In this document: positions 31,853-44,080 of the stretch, in pieces
How the letters are laid out: each line of letters opens with the position of its first letter
Numbering within the stretch: position 1 is the first letter of the stretch
Source of the DNA: Cycas panzhihuaensis
Lineage: Eukaryota > Cycadophyta
DNA: 64,000 nucleotides
Assembly (NCBI GenBank): GCA_023213395.1
Contig: CM041465.1
Coordinates: forward strand, 64,797,741-64,861,740
Reading direction: 5' to 3'
Translations under genes and position numbers: made by a program
The notes under the pieces: model-generated
The model's database searches: none
What the model was told of the DNA's origin: nothing
What the model saw: the letters and a program-made list of their open reading frames with translations, nothing else

Positions 31853-34341
31853 TGAAACGCTCTCCGCGGGTAATGACCCAACGCTCAGCGGAAGGGCATA
31901 AAACAATATGCTAAGGTGCTAGATAGCGAGGATCATACCTCGTAGGACGTCCGTATCAAGCGCGAGTACGGATCGCAAGGTGCCCTGGTTGCTTCCGGTG
32001 GCCGCAAGGCGAGGCCTTCCTACCCTTCTGATGGCCGGAAGGAAAAGGAACCTCACTGGCCGCGGCTTCTCAAGGCAATGAGAAGGCGACGAGGGGGCAA
32101 CCAACCAAATGCGTAACGGGTCTAGAGCAAGTGTGGCTAAGGGACACAGGTAAATGGGTCCTCTACTACTATGTTATCCAATGTAATAAAGTAGTACGAG
32201 AAAGCAAATGTAAAATAAACGGTTCTTTTTCCTTTTTCTTTTATGTTCCTTTACCTACCAAAGTAAATGCAAAGAGACATAAGAGCATAAAGAAAATACG
32301 AAAGATACGTGGAAAATACCTGGATACGGCATCCGAGCAGAAACGCAGGTTCCCCTTCTCGGTTGTGCTCCTTCCCTCTGCCCTCCGCGCATGCAACGTC
32401 AATTGAAGACAACGAAGGGGGTTCACTTACCTCCTCGAGAGCATACAAGGACTAAATAAACTAAAAGAACGGAAAGTAAAGCTCAAAACAAGAAGGGGGA
32501 AGAATACCGTGCGAGAATCGACCGGCAACGGGTTGATCTCGCGCACCGCTCCCTCTTAAGTGACCCTGCGCACAAACAGAGAGAACGCTCTCCTCTCGGG
32601 AGAGAGGCTACGAAGCACGACAAGATATATATGTATATACTGAAAATAAAATCAACTAAGCTAGAAAAATGTAGTTAAGCACCTACATATAACGAAAATG
32701 AAACAAAGCCGTGCGATAAATATACGGACTATCGTACACCATAAAACGCACCAAATGGGATTGAGTATAGCCTCGGGATGGCTAACTCACCCACGAGAGG
32801 TCTCCACAGGGTATAGGGAAAACAGTGCTAGCATGCAACAAGATGAGTCATGTAGTAACAAATTTCCTACACCAAGAGGGAAACTCAACCCAACTCTCTA
32901 AGGCTTCCCTAGCTCCGTTTCCTAAGAAAGCACGGGTGCTAAAGGGAGAGAGGATAAGGGACGGAACCCTTGGGGAGAAGGACGGTAATGGGGGACGGAA
33001 CCCTGCCTATCTCCCTCAAATTCTCGTGAAAACCCTTTATGCCGGCTAGCTTAGAAAATGGCGAAAGAGGAAGCTAAGAGGAAGAGGATGGGTTTCAAGG
33101 AAATACAAGAAAATGTGCCTAACCTAGGGCAGCACTCTAGTAAGCCACAACTACTAAGATTAATTGCATCAAACGGCCAAGAGAAACTCAAAGAAAGTGC
33201 ATGCAAAAGGGAGGAAAGAATTTGCAAGCAAAACAATGGAAAAAGCAAGCAAAAAAGCACCAACAAGAGACAATAAATACCTTGAATAGAGAAGAATAAG
33301 TGCATGTAGGTACTTGGCCACTTGGAGCAAGGCCCAAGCAATGTCTAAGAGGTGGTGTTGAATGTCCTTTGCAAGAGAGTAGAAGAGTAGAGCTTCATGC
33401 TAGTTGAGAGCTTGAAGATGGGTCTTTGAAGTGGTCTTTTGGTGATGAAATCCTCTTGAAGCTTTGGGTATTTGTGGAGAAGAGTGGTGCTTGTGATGGA
33501 GCTCCGTAGGGGGGCAGAATGGCCTGCAACTCCACCGGTAGCGCTCACTTCACCTCGTCCCCTTCGTAGAAGAAGTTCTCTTGTTTACTGTTTCTTTGCC
33601 TTGTCTTTTGTGGGGAAGTTGCTCTAGAAAACTTGAAAAGTGAAGTGAAGAATGAAGCAAATGAGTAAGAAAAAGGCTTTTGTGCCTTGGGCATAGCAAG
33701 TGAACGTTGGGGGCCTTGGGGTGCCTCCAATCGCATTTGAGCCACGGAAGTTCCACAAAAAACGGCCATCACACGTGGTTTCTCTTTTTAAATTTTAAGC
33801 GATCGTCATGCAGTAAACTCAAGATCACTTAGTTTACCACTGCAGACCAACCGAATTCAAAAAAGAGAAAAATACGACTTGAAAATCAGGTTTTCGGTAA
33901 GGTCAAAAAGCTAGGCATGAAATACATCAATTAGGAGAAGGTCTAGGCCATGGGCAAGTACTCATAATGGTGCAAAGAGCCCTAACTAAGGGTTAAACCA
34001 GGCTTAGGAAGGATTTGCAACATAAGTGGCATGTGGTAACAAGAATAAACAAGCTGGCAAAAGCATCCCGAAAGACCATGGAGACATCGTGAGTGGTTGT
34101 ACGCCATACGGGGTGTCGCATTCGCTGATGAATGCCCCCGCTGTGAGTTGTCATACGCTGAAGGGTGCCGTTAGGTACATGCATTATGAGCAAGCAGACA
34201 AACAAATGCATATAGATAGGCATATGTCAATCAAACTACTCTAAACCACCTTAATTATCATAAGGCAAGAAAAGTAAGAACATATACCTGAACAAACCTG
34301 TGTCGATGTGTCTCGAGTCCATTCCCAATAGCTGGGAAACA
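31853..34341 (-). repeat. G2 5' LTR (2.5 kb, subfamily B)
   Basis: In plus orientation it runs from TGAAACGCTCTCCGCGG to AGCTGGGAAACA. It matches 23632-26138 with few changes outside small blocks near each end (for example about 31910-32090 and 33510-33850). Confidence 0.95.
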
Positions 34342-34346
34342 CCTGG
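34342..34346. repeat. Right target-site duplication of G2 (CCTGG)
   Basis: Exact repeat of 23627-23631 directly after the terminal ...AAACA of G2. Confidence 0.95.
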
Positions 34347-34591
34347 CATCTAAAGCTCACTCACAAAGGACCTACGATAGACATCTTTGTTCCCGTCCTT
34401 TGTTTCTCGGGGACCATATCCTCAAACTTGAATATCTTCATGACCGTTTGACCAAATTCAAACCTAGATGGGTTGGCCCTTTCGTCATTATTGAGACCCT
34501 CGGTAATGGTGCTTATAGAATTGCCACCCTAGAAGGTCTTAAGTTTGAGACAGCTATTAGTGGGAAATTCCTTAAGAAGTTTTACTCGTGA
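34347..34591 (+). pseudogene. pol: G1 integrase C-terminal tail, second half
   Basis: Reads as the end of a gypsy integrase: GDHILKLEYLHDRLTKF, 'KPRWVGPFVI', 'LGNGAYRIATLEG', then GKFLKKFYS and the stop at 34589-34591. The frame is open over its last 64 codons. This segment continues 23526-23631 across the G2 insertion. Confidence 0.9.
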
Positions 34592-34635
34592 CCTTGCTGT
34601 CACCTCACCCGCACTCCGAAATGAGCTTAAACTAT

Positions 34636-34691
34636 CATCTTAAGTTGTGCTCATTTCTCCCAGCCACGGGTGGAATGACAACTTAGGATGG
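34636..34691 (+). terminator. Conserved hairpin after gag-pol (G1)
   Basis: An imperfect inverted repeat (arms around CATCTTAAGTTG and CAACTTAGGATGG, loop region CAGCCACGGGTGG) lies about 45 nt after the stop codon. It is present at the same place in all G copies. Its function (3' end formation, RNA stability or packaging) is inferred only. Confidence 0.55.
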
Positions 34692-35233
34692 CCTCTTTTA
34701 TTTCTTTCTAGTTTCTCCTGTGAAACCTGTGTTCCCATATCCTTTTGGGACTTTTGTCTTCTTATTTGGGCATCCCCCAGTTAGGACGACACTCTGGAGT
34801 ATCGTTACTCCCCTTTTGCTTGGTATTCCCTTTGCATATCCCGCTATGCTCCCACGTAGACATGCGTGTCACCTTATCTCTAACCCATATATGTCTATCA
34901 TCCCATACTCATGGTAGTCGTATATACTCCTATTAGGTGTATGGCCATGCATGAAAGGAAATATGTGTATTTCAAATAACTGTTACAACAAAACATCTAT
35001 AACATACATAACAAAACATACATGTCACCTATCACACATGATATACACATCATCACATGTCAAAATGGGGTGCCAATTGCCCCGTCTCTATATATACATC
35101 AAAATCATATGTCATATCATATATATGGGAAGCTGGTGTCCTTGCAGAGGGGGTACAATCATATGACTCTATATATATGATCCCCTGGAGGCCCATGCTT
35201 TCTCCTGTCAAAATCAGGTACATAAGTACCACA
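34692..35233 (+). other. G1 convergent 3' region, AT-rich
   Basis: Non-coding DNA between gag-pol and the 3' end of the antisense gene. Its end is AT-rich with ACAAAACAT repeats and ATATATA runs. Both transcripts would end here. Confidence 0.6.
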
Positions 35234-35833
35234 CTACCGCTGCCCTGCTCCTGGGTTATCATCTCCTGGTCTATGTGACTCATCTCCTGAGGACCACATC
35301 CCTTTGAGACTCCTCCTAAGTCTCCACGAGCTCCCTGCCTCGCTCCCCTTGTCTCGTGGCCTCCTTGGGGTTGTCACTGTCGTATGGGTCTCAGTCCTAC
35401 TCCGTGCTGACCTCAATGCTGCCATGTCCTCGACCAGTTGATCGTATCGCACCTGCATATGATCCCTCTCCATCTCTATGAGACGCAGCCTCTCCTCCAT
35501 CCCCTGAAGTCTCTCCTCTAGCATCACCACCTCGATATGGCTCCCCATATCCCCTCTGGCTCGCCTCGAGCCTCCAGACGTGACTCAGAATGCTGCCTCG
35601 CACGCCCCGAGCCTCGTCCAGCTCTTGCTGCATCTGTCCCCTGAATGCTATATGCTCTTGGGACTCTGCAACCTATATATCTCTTACCCTTTCCAACGGG
35701 ATGAATGCTGCCATATGGGTACCTGTCAATCTGAGTGCATCCTTAGCTTGGATGGGCGGCTACCCCTCTGCGTATACCTGAGGGAACATCTCCCTCACCA
35801 TGGTCTCCACCAACTGCCGAATCTCTATGGTAC
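35234..35833 (-). pseudogene. G1 antisense gene, exon 2 (coiled coil)
   Basis: On the minus strand it opens with a Gln/Glu/Val-rich stretch (QLVETMVREMFPQVY) and goes on to an acidic, heptad-like helix. After a frameshift that helix reads VVMLEERLQGMEERLRLIE and RYDQLVEDMAAL (35520-35410), a likely coiled coil. The end is taken at the stop at 35234. The same exon occurs in G3 and G4. Stops at about 35765 and 35670 and a frameshift near 35550 make this copy defective. No known function. Confidence 0.65.
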
Positions 35834-35942
35834 CTACAAACCCAACATGTCATATGTCAGTATGTATCCAATTACATACCATAATAAAACCAAATCAAAC
35901 TATTTATCTAGATATCAAATGATGAGGAAAGTAAGGCCTCAC
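35834..35942 (-). other. G1 antisense gene, intron (109 nt)
   Basis: On the minus strand the exon ends CAACAG, the intron starts GTGAGGCC and ends GTTTGTAG, and exon 2 starts GTACCATAGAG. The intron is AT-rich like plant introns. Equivalent GT and AG sites lie at the same positions in G3 and G4. Confidence 0.7.
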
Positions 35943-37081
35943 CTGTTGCGGCTGCCGGCTCCTTTGCCTGTGTGATAGCCTCTGCCCCTGGCTCTCCACC
36001 AACTATTGGTACCTCCTCCTCTAGTACCTCCTTTGCTAGGGCCTCTCTCCTCGTTGGGACTGGCTTTGTTGTCACCTCTCCAGATCTCCTCACGATCTGT
36101 AGCGTGCGGGCTTGTGTCACTAGCCCCCTACTCTCCTCCGTAGCCCCTGATGGACCTGCCTCTCTGCTAGCAGCCCCAGATGGCCCTGCTTCTCCTTTCG
36201 CTGTCCTTGATGGACTTGCCTCTCCTGCAGGTCATGATGGGCTGGCCCTATCTCCTCCGTCTCCACTATCGTCATCACTCGGGAGCACCCCAGCTCCCCT
36301 TGCCTTGTCATCATTGTCCCACCTCACTGCTCTATATGGGTCTACTATGAGGTCTGTCATGGTGAGGAGGTCCAGTGATGTAGCCTCCACTGAGTGCTAG
36401 ACATGGGGCCTGGTCCTTTGTCCCCCTCAGTCTAGTCTACCACCTGTGGACCATCAAGGCCCACTCTGCAATGGGGTATGGTCCCCTTGCTGGTGCCACT
36501 ACTCCAAAATGATCGAAGAACCAACACTGTAGTAGCATGCTATATGATAGTCCTCCCTGACCCGTCGTCCTGATAGCATCCAACTATGCAATGAGGTTGA
36601 CCGCTATCAGGGTGGCCCAGTCCATCCTCTTGTCAGCCTCATAATGATGCACTGCATCCATCTAACCACCCGAGATATCCTTATAGTTCTGTTTCCAGGA
36701 AATCTAGAACAAAATGCATAATATGATGAGTTTCCTCATACGAGGAACTCTGGACATAACCATAGCCTGGAGAGGGACCCCTCTCCTCTCCCATCTGCCA
36801 GCCCCTATAAAAAATATTGCTCCCTCCCTATGTGCTGCCTTAATATTAGGAAGCATTCCCAATGCTACTGGCCTCCTAGTCGTCGGCACTCCCAATATCC
36901 ACCTGATATCCCTCAGTGTCACTGTCACGTTTCCCACCTGGGGTAGGTGGAAAACGTGCCTCCTTCGATCCCAATGAGATACTATATCAACTAGTAGCCT
37001 CTGGTCTAACATGTACTGAGGTGTCTTCATGACCTTCAATAGGTTACACCTCCATAGGAACCCCTTGTCCTCCCTAGACAT
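35943..37081 (-). pseudogene. G1 antisense gene, exon 1 (plant-mobile-domain-like)
   Basis: Starts at ATG 37081-37079 and is open for 125 codons. The signature is HVFHLPQVGNVTVTLRDI followed by RWILGVP, which resembles the plant mobile domain (aminotransferase-like mobile domain) known from plant transposons and some host proteins. After a stop at about 36702 the homology to G3 and G4 continues: MDWATLIAVNL, LLQCWFFDHFGVV and PYPIAEWALMVHRW. An acidic, Gly/Ser/Pro-rich section follows. G3 is inserted immediately before the ATG. The function in the element is unknown. The stops are of the CAG-to-TAG type. Confidence 0.72.
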
Positions 37082-39790
37082 TGTTTCCTAGCTTCTGAGA
37101 ATGGATATAGAATCACTGACTCAGGTAAGTGCAGGTATGTTCGTCACCTTATCATCGCTTCCTTTGGATGAGTGTTTGCTTGTATGTATGTATGTCTATG
37201 GCCTTGTAGACGATTTTATCTTTGTCTACACTTAGTTAGCCTATGATGACTATAGCAGGGGCACACACCCAGCAAGTGTGGCACCCTGGTGGCCATTCCA
37301 CTTCCTACATTCTGCCCTCCTCACTTCAGGATCCACTTGGCTTGCGCCACCTCTACCTGTGTGATGACCCGTCGTTGCTTGGTTGACTTGCCACATCGTT
37401 TGATCCCTATTTTTGCTCTTCTTGACCCATTTGTTGGCTTGTTTACCCTCGAGTAGATGTCTTGGCCCCCCATTAGCCTTTTTTGTCATCTGCCCATAGC
37501 CTAGACTAGTTGGCTGGGCTTGGTTTTGCCTTTGAGTGAATACTGCCGTGATTTTCACAGTATCACTGAAAAATCTGCAGTACCATGGATTTTGCGGCGG
37601 TATAATTGTTCTAATTTATTTTTTTAAATTTTCCATGGCAATTTTGCATTTATTGTAAAACTGTCACATGTCTTGTGACTTAACTCACTACCAGCCATGC
37701 CCTAATCACTCACTTTAGGGTTTGGGTTGGGTATTTAAGTCATCATTTACTCATTTTTTACGACCTTTTTGGATTGCTCCTCAAGGAAACCACGATGTGC
37801 TCTACTATTCTCTGCCACCTGCCATCACATAGACTGCACCTCTCCTCTAGCGCCCAACTCTCTTTTGGTGTAGCTTGGACATCTTCCCAGCCCTTCACAC
37901 ACCTTAGAGAGGGCCCCTTTGGAGAGGTTTCAGCGGATTCTTACCCGGGTAGCCATCAAGCATTCCAAGTACAAGTGTTCTTCCTCCAACTCCATTAGCA
38001 GGGTCCCAAACCTACTATACCATAGTTTTTTAGCTAATTTCTTAGCCTCTCCTTACCAGCCCTTGACTAAGGCAAGAGCCTCACCTCCTCTTCTCAGGTA
38101 TTCATTGATCTAAGTTATTTCCCTTATGCAGTTGATGCCTTGTCTTGCTTATCTCCTTGCTTGTCTTTGTAGGGATTATTTTCCTCTTTATATTAGGTTA
38201 TTTTACTCCTGTTATTAGTGCCTCCTTACCTACGTTTGTTACTCAAGGTAGTGGCAAAGAGGGCTGACATAGGGTTTGGGAGAGAGCTTAGTGGATTTCG
38301 TACCACCTTCCACGCTCCTCAAGTGGCATTTAGCCCCCCAAACCTTCCCTCTTGCCTCGTGCTATCCTTGGCACTCAAACAAGGGTTTGTTAGGCTTTCT
38401 TTGGCCACTGAAATCAGTGCTATCACATGTTATAGTGCCAGTTTAAGGGCTTGTGCTTAGGTCTGGGCAACTCATGTAAGTCCCGACTGCTTGTCTTTTA
38501 CCCAACTCTTTTCCTGGCAGTCTGATTTGCTCCTCATAGCACCTTGGCTTGCCATAGGTCTTCTTTGGCTCCTTTCAACTCCCTTGCTATTGTTTTCCAG
38601 CCATCTTTCTTAGCCTTGCCCTCGTTGCCTTATGGCTTTTAAGGGAGGTTGGGGTTATTCTTTGCGGGAGGTGGGCCACTCTGAGGCTTACCGGTTACTT
38701 TCTTTTTGCTTCAGTTGTCCTCCTTTACATATTATCATCATTGTGTCGATGCTAACGTATACATGTTTAAGTTTATATTTGGTTTGTATAGACTTGTATT
38801 GTTAGAATCTTTCCATTACATGTTAGTATCCTTTCTTTGGAAAGGGGGAGGTTGTCATTTGCTTGTAGGTGTTCGAAAGCGCAAAGGACCCTTCTCCATT
38901 TGTCCCTTTGCCGGTAAGTGCTTCCATGCATGTTGTACTTTTGTACTCTATTTATTGCTAGTATTTGATCTCTTTCTTTCCTTGGTTTTGTACTTTACTA
39001 TTTTTCTGGAGAAGGTAAGGGAGCCCCTCACTTTGATCTGCTGCGATGCCTCACGACCACCACGTCTTATGGAGTAGCTTTGGGTGCCTCTTGGGAGCAC
39101 CATCATCATGATACGCTTCTGTTCTGGGTACACGCTTTCACTCCACCCTATCCCCTTTTCCTTTTGAATTTCCTTTACATAAGTAGTAATTAACTCACTG
39201 GAAATAGAAAGGAATCAACTTTGCTTTTAGTTCATGCCTTATTTACTTTGTTGCATGCATCTCTTTAGCCATAGGAAAAGGTCTTAGGAAACCGTCCCTT
39301 TCATCTTTTCCCTCCCTTCGCTGTGTAAGCTTCCTTCTCTCCTTATTATTTGCATGTTTGGTTAGTTTACTTAGGCATACCTTGACCCGCCTCCTTGGGT
39401 CATTCTTCTTACTTTCCCTTGGTTCCCTGCTTTGCCGGATAACCAAGTTGACCCTGTCCATAGGCCATCCGCTTGTCTATCCTTCCTTGTTTCTCGTTGT
39501 TCTAGGGAAACCCTCGAAGGTTCCTTCCTATCCCCTTTCGGCCATCCAAGGGTGGGAGGATCTTTCCCTTAACTCAACCCAGGCTAACCCTACGCCTCCT
39601 CACCTCTTGTTCAAAGTGGGGGGATCACTCTTTAGTAGTTATATTCCATTGCAGGTCCTAAACTTGCGCTCCAGCACACGGGGAATCCTACATGACATCT
39701 ACCCTACTTATAGGTCTCTTTCTCGATCATATTGTCCACCGCTTTTACCATTCCTATTTAGTTTGGTAGCTATCCATAGACGCGCGTCCA
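37082..39790 (+). repeat. G3 5' LTR (2.7 kb, subfamily A)
   Basis: Starts TGTTTCCTAGCTTCTGAG and ends GCGCGTCCA before the primer site. It aligns with the G1 LTR over its whole length. Contains CAG|GTAAGT at 37122-37130 and CCG|GTAAGT at 38911-38919. Confidence 0.9.
37732..37739 (+). promoter_or_regulatory. TATA-like box, G3 LTR
   Basis: TATTTAAG after GGGTTTGGGTTGGG, conserved with G1. Confidence 0.55.
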
Positions 39791-39810
39791 CTAGCGACCA
39801 TACTGGGGAC
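39791..39810 (+). promoter_or_regulatory. G3 primer-binding site
   Basis: CTAGCGACCATACTGGGGAC follows the LTR. It has one change (GG to AG) from the G4 form. Confidence 0.75.
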
Positions 39811-40057
39811 TGCTAGTAAGGGAGCTAGTTTCCATTCTCTTCCATTGGTTTTGCTACCTTTTTGTAATCCTTTTTCACCTATTTCGATCTCTTCATTGGG
39901 CAGCCCCCAACGCGTGTGCCTTTACTACCCTTTCCTTTTCCTTGACATTGTTGGCTGACCTTGCATACGATGCTTTTCTCGTCGCTTGTGCAGTCTACCT
40001 CCATATTTAGAAGACCCCAAGTATCACCCTCTTTATTTGTCAAATTCTAATTTGACT

Positions 40058-42472
40058 ATGGAGGGATACTCGTCTGATTGGGCCTATCACACCTCAACTT
40101 TAGAAACCCATGATTTCCCTTCCTCTATTCCTGGGTCTACCCAAGAGGGTAATGAACCCCTTCATTACCCGAATGACCGACGTCACTCACTTAATATCCA
40201 TCCCTCTACCCATGCGGTAGAAGGATCTGTTCCTCTTGAGACTTACCACTCAATCGATGACTCTTATAAGGAGCGTCCTGAGGGACCTACCTCGTTCGAG
40301 GTCCCAACTACCTCTTACGAGTATGTAGGGACCCCTCCTGTCGACATAGTTGAAGCTCTCAATGAATGTCGCTGCGCAGCATGCTTCCAACCGCGTCCTA
40401 GATGGTTTGAGGATGCCCTACGTATAGGAGCTTCTTCTTCCTCTGCTCCTCCCCTACATGCCTCATCCTCATCTACTCTTCCTTTGACAACCAATCCCTT
40501 TATGCCTACGCATATGTCCCGCTCCTTTTCTATTCTTGTAGTGGGGACACATATCGCACCTTTTGTTTCTCATCGAGGTCCTAGTGTTTCAGGATCTTCT
40601 CGTGGTGTGTCTTTCCTTCAATTAAAGGCTAGCATACCCATCCCTAGCCAAACTAATGTGCCATCCCCTAATATGGCGCATACCTTTCCTAGTAGGCCCA
40701 TCGATCCTACTAGCCTCTCAACTACTAGTCATGTGGGTCTCGCTCCCACACACTCTCAAAACCAACACATTGGTGCTTCCTTCTACGTTCCCTTAGGGTA
40801 TACTTCTCAACCTTGGGGGCCGGGTAGAGGAAGCCATCTCCTAGCTTATGGGGTAGATCCGCTACACCCATATAGGGTCGCTCCATCTATGCGTGGCCTA
40901 TATGGGCAAAACCTAGTTTCGCATCCATCTTTTCCATCATCCAGTGCAATTCCATTTGTTGTGCCTTTGTAAGGGAACCTGACTCCCTTCCAAGGCACCT
41001 ACCCCCACACCCCTTCCCAGTAGGGGGCGTTTCCTCAAGGAGGGATGGGTGTGCCACCCCCATCTGCTCCTTGGTCGTTACCCGCTACATCATTCGTTGA
41101 TCCTATGGTCCAGGTGAGGGCATGCCCCTTCATGGACTTTAGGTCAACACCTCTATCCATTGAGGCATTAAGAACCAATCTACCACCTCATCCCCCTGAA
41201 GTTCCCAGATTCGACGAAACTTCGTCACAGGACCCGGTGGAGTATGTATGTAGTTTTTCTATGGTATGCATCGATTATTGGGCCTATGACCACATTTTAA
41301 TGAAGTTATTCCCATGATCCTTGCAGGGTGATGCCCTTAAGTGGTTTTACCATCTCCCTGCCCATTCTATCCACTCATCCCAGTAATTGGTGGATGAGTT
41401 CATCAACTATTTTGATGTAGCCCATCCATTCGAGAGTGGAATGAAGTCCTTTCTTTTGCTTAAACAAGGTCACGATGAGATGAGTCGTGACTTTATATGG
41501 CAATTTCATGACTTGCTTCACTCCACTAAGGCAATATTGCCTGAGGAGTTGAAGTGAGATCTCTTCGTTAATGCACTTCATCCCAAAGTACATGTGGAAG
41601 TCCTTAAAATGGGGGCAACCACATGTGACTCTGCGATTGCCAAGTGTTTGGCGTTAGAGGCTATTGAGATCCAAGCTGGTCTCAAGAAACCTCTTAAGCC
41701 CTCACAGCGTCGTGAGGCACCACCCCCAACCAAAGATACCAAACCTTCACAACCTACCTGGTCTTCCTCTTATCCCATTGAGAGGACTTTAGACCCTCTC
41801 ATATTAGCCATACACTCGTTCAAGCGTACGATGAAGGAACTCAAGCTTCAGGCTCCTTCATCTCCTACATACAACAAACAAGTCTAACAAACAACCCAAG
41901 CTCCTCTCCCTAGGAATGGAAACGCCCAGTCCTCTCAAACGAGAAGGTTAGACCCTCCGCTTGAGAAGAAGTGGTGCTCTATTCATGAGTAGTGCTTCCA
42001 CGATGATTCGCGTTGTAGGGCCCAGCATCCTAAGGATGCCCCTCAGCGCGACTCTTCCCTCAAACGGGCCTCAAGGCCTAATTTGGACCAACTAGTTCAC
42101 AAGGATCTATTCCCTAAACATGGGGAACGTGATTACAACACCCAAACCAAAAATAACCAGAACCGAGGAAGATCACCTGATCCTCGTCATTCCCGTGACA
42201 AAGGAAAGGGTGCCCGTAACTCATCTTCTTCCTCTTGTTCCCCAAGCCGTCGTACCCCATCGCTTTCGCGACCCCGGAATAAGGGGAAGAAGGTGATCCA
42301 GTTGCTTGAAGCAACTCCTTCCTACACCCTTACGCAGTCTCAGGCTGCCAAGGAAGCAGCGGGAGCTTCTTCTTCTTCCACTCCTTCTGACCCTCTTCTA
42401 GAGAACCTTCTTCCAGAAATACCTCTCTTTCCCAAGGCTATTCCTGTATGCCCAGGTCGTTACGATTTCTAA
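40058..42472 (+). pseudogene. gag: G3 gag
   Basis: ATG 40058 gives the shared MEGYSSDWAY start inside a frame open from 39986 to 40972. Ser/Pro-rich N-terminal half with RPEGPTSFEVPTTSYE. The capsid domain includes PEVPRFDETSSQDPVEY (41195-41250), 'GDALKWFYHL' (41327) and 'LVDEFINYFDV' (41388). The same in-frame TGA and TAA as in G1 and G4 fall here. The zinc-finger-like WCSIH...CFHDDS lies near 41970-42010. The basic, Ser/Arg-rich tail is open from 42083 to 42472. Confidence 0.88.
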
Positions 42473-44080
42473 AGGGAACTTACCTAGCCTACGGTGAGGT
42501 GTAAGCCCTTCTCTATCATGGACGAGCTTCATACTGTGGCTGTAGGAATGTCCTTGATGGACATTTTGAGGAGTTATCCCAAGCAGCGAGCCCTCCTCCT
42601 AGAAGTGTTAGGGTCCAGTGATGCGCCTATCCACGCTTTGGGCATTACCCAAAGTTATGAACCTGTTATCTCATTTGATCCTAATGATCTTCCTCCCACC
42701 GGTGAAAGGGAATGTTAGTGGAACTTCCCATTCACTATCACTATCGATACACCCGATTGTACCCTTCGAAGGACTGTTGTTGACAACGGTTCTTCTATCA
42801 ATGCCATGCCCTTGCGTGTCATGCAATAGCTTGGTATCTCCACCTTGGAACCTATTCCATGGTGATACCAAGGTTATGACGTTAGCGAGAAGACCTCTTT
42901 GGGACCTGTCGCGATTCTGCTCACCCTTGAGGGCAAGACTGTTCTTGCTACTATTGTAGTCCTCGACGTTGACGTTGACTACAACCTCCTTCTAGGTCGT
43001 CCATGGCTTGACCAAATGGGGGCTGTGTACTTGACTCTTTGGGGACAACTTAAATTCATCCATGACGGACATATGAGAATGATTCCCTGCGAATGCCTAT
43101 TTACCAAACAAACTCGTTCCACCAATCCGGCAAACCGAGGTCCTTCTACACATGCCTTGGCCTGCTCTATTGGCATACCTAACCCATCTAAAGAAGATCC
43201 CACATCCTCTTCCCCTAGTCTCATGCGGTTCACCCCTATTGGCATTAGGAGTTACAGGTACCTCACTTCGTTTAGTGATGACAAGTCACACGATGAGGAC
43301 GAGGATTGTCTTCACCCCATCTCTTTCCTTCGCGTTAGTAGGTCGCACCTGCCTCATTCTAAACCCCTATTTAGAATCTCTCTTATTGGTGAGGGTAGCC
43401 ACTCTTGTGTGTCACATGTCATCGCTTATGTCTCGCCTGTCATCGGTTCTTCTCCTTCACTACCCCTCGTGAGTGATGGCTTTGAAGAACTACCTTTTAC
43501 TCCTTCCAAGGAGCCTCCTTTTGACTCTCCTTCAAAGTCCTGCGAGGAAGTTGAGCAACCCGATTACCATCACGGTCCCATTGCTTCCACTCCCTCTGGT
43601 ACTTCCTCTACAAGAAGTAAGGTCATCCATGGGGTGGATTACTTCGAGGATGACGAAGCCCTACTTGAGCAACTAGCAGGTTTTACACCCAACTTACCTT
43701 CTGGTCACCATAAGCTCAGTCACCAGAAGATCCTTACAATTGGATCCACACTTGCTAATCTAATTCTGTCTACTATTCCACCTCCTCCTGTTGACCTTGC
43801 CCCTCTCCACTTCGAGGAGGGCAATGCCATATGTATGGGGGTGACCCAAGACATAGTCTTGGCCCCCGGCAAGGTCATTAAGGTTGGGTTGGAGTATTCT
43901 CCTAATGAGATAAGGGAGTACTCCCTTTTGTTCCAGGAGTTTCGAGATGTGTTTGTGTGGGACTATGCTAACATGAAGGGAATTGACCCCTCCATTGTCA
44001 CTCATAACCTCACCATCATTCCTAGCACCCACCTTGTGTACCAGAAGCAGCGTCCCCTTCACCTAAAGCTCTCAGCCACC
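42473..44080 (+). pseudogene. pol: G3 protease and linker
   Basis: The 'GMSLMDILRSYPKQ' string (42545) precedes TVVDNGSSINAMP (about 42772-42812) with the catalytic Asp. 'DVDYNLLLGRPWLDQMG' (about 42970-43020) is the typical protease C-terminal part. From 42899 the frame is open for 513 codons through a long acidic/Ser-rich linker ('HGVDYFEDDEALLEQL', 43630-43675) and into RT. TAG at 42717-42719 and TAG at 42826-42828 break the protease itself. Confidence 0.87.

Larger units (their letters stand above)
23632..34341 (-). mobile_element. G2: Tat-type gypsy deletion derivative (10.7 kb)
   Basis: Complete minus-strand insertion with two LTRs, primer site and a 5-bp duplication. It keeps gag, protease and the archaeal-type RNase H, but lacks RT, the first RNase H, integrase and the whole antisense gene. 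The LTRs are near identical over most of their length (clearly more alike than those of C1 or G4), so it is the youngest dated insertion here. With no pol it must have been moved by proteins of another element. Confidence 0.93.
16919..37081 (+). mobile_element. G1: Ty3/gypsy Tat element, pol-deleted, interrupted by G2
   Basis: G1 starts with its 5' LTR in the C4 leader and is split at 23631/34342 by G2. It continues with the integrase tail and the antisense gene until G3 interrupts it at 37082. Its 3' end is outside the window. Own DNA visible is about 9.4 kb. RT, RNase H and integrase core are missing through a single internal deletion, so it cannot move by itself. Confidence 0.9.
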
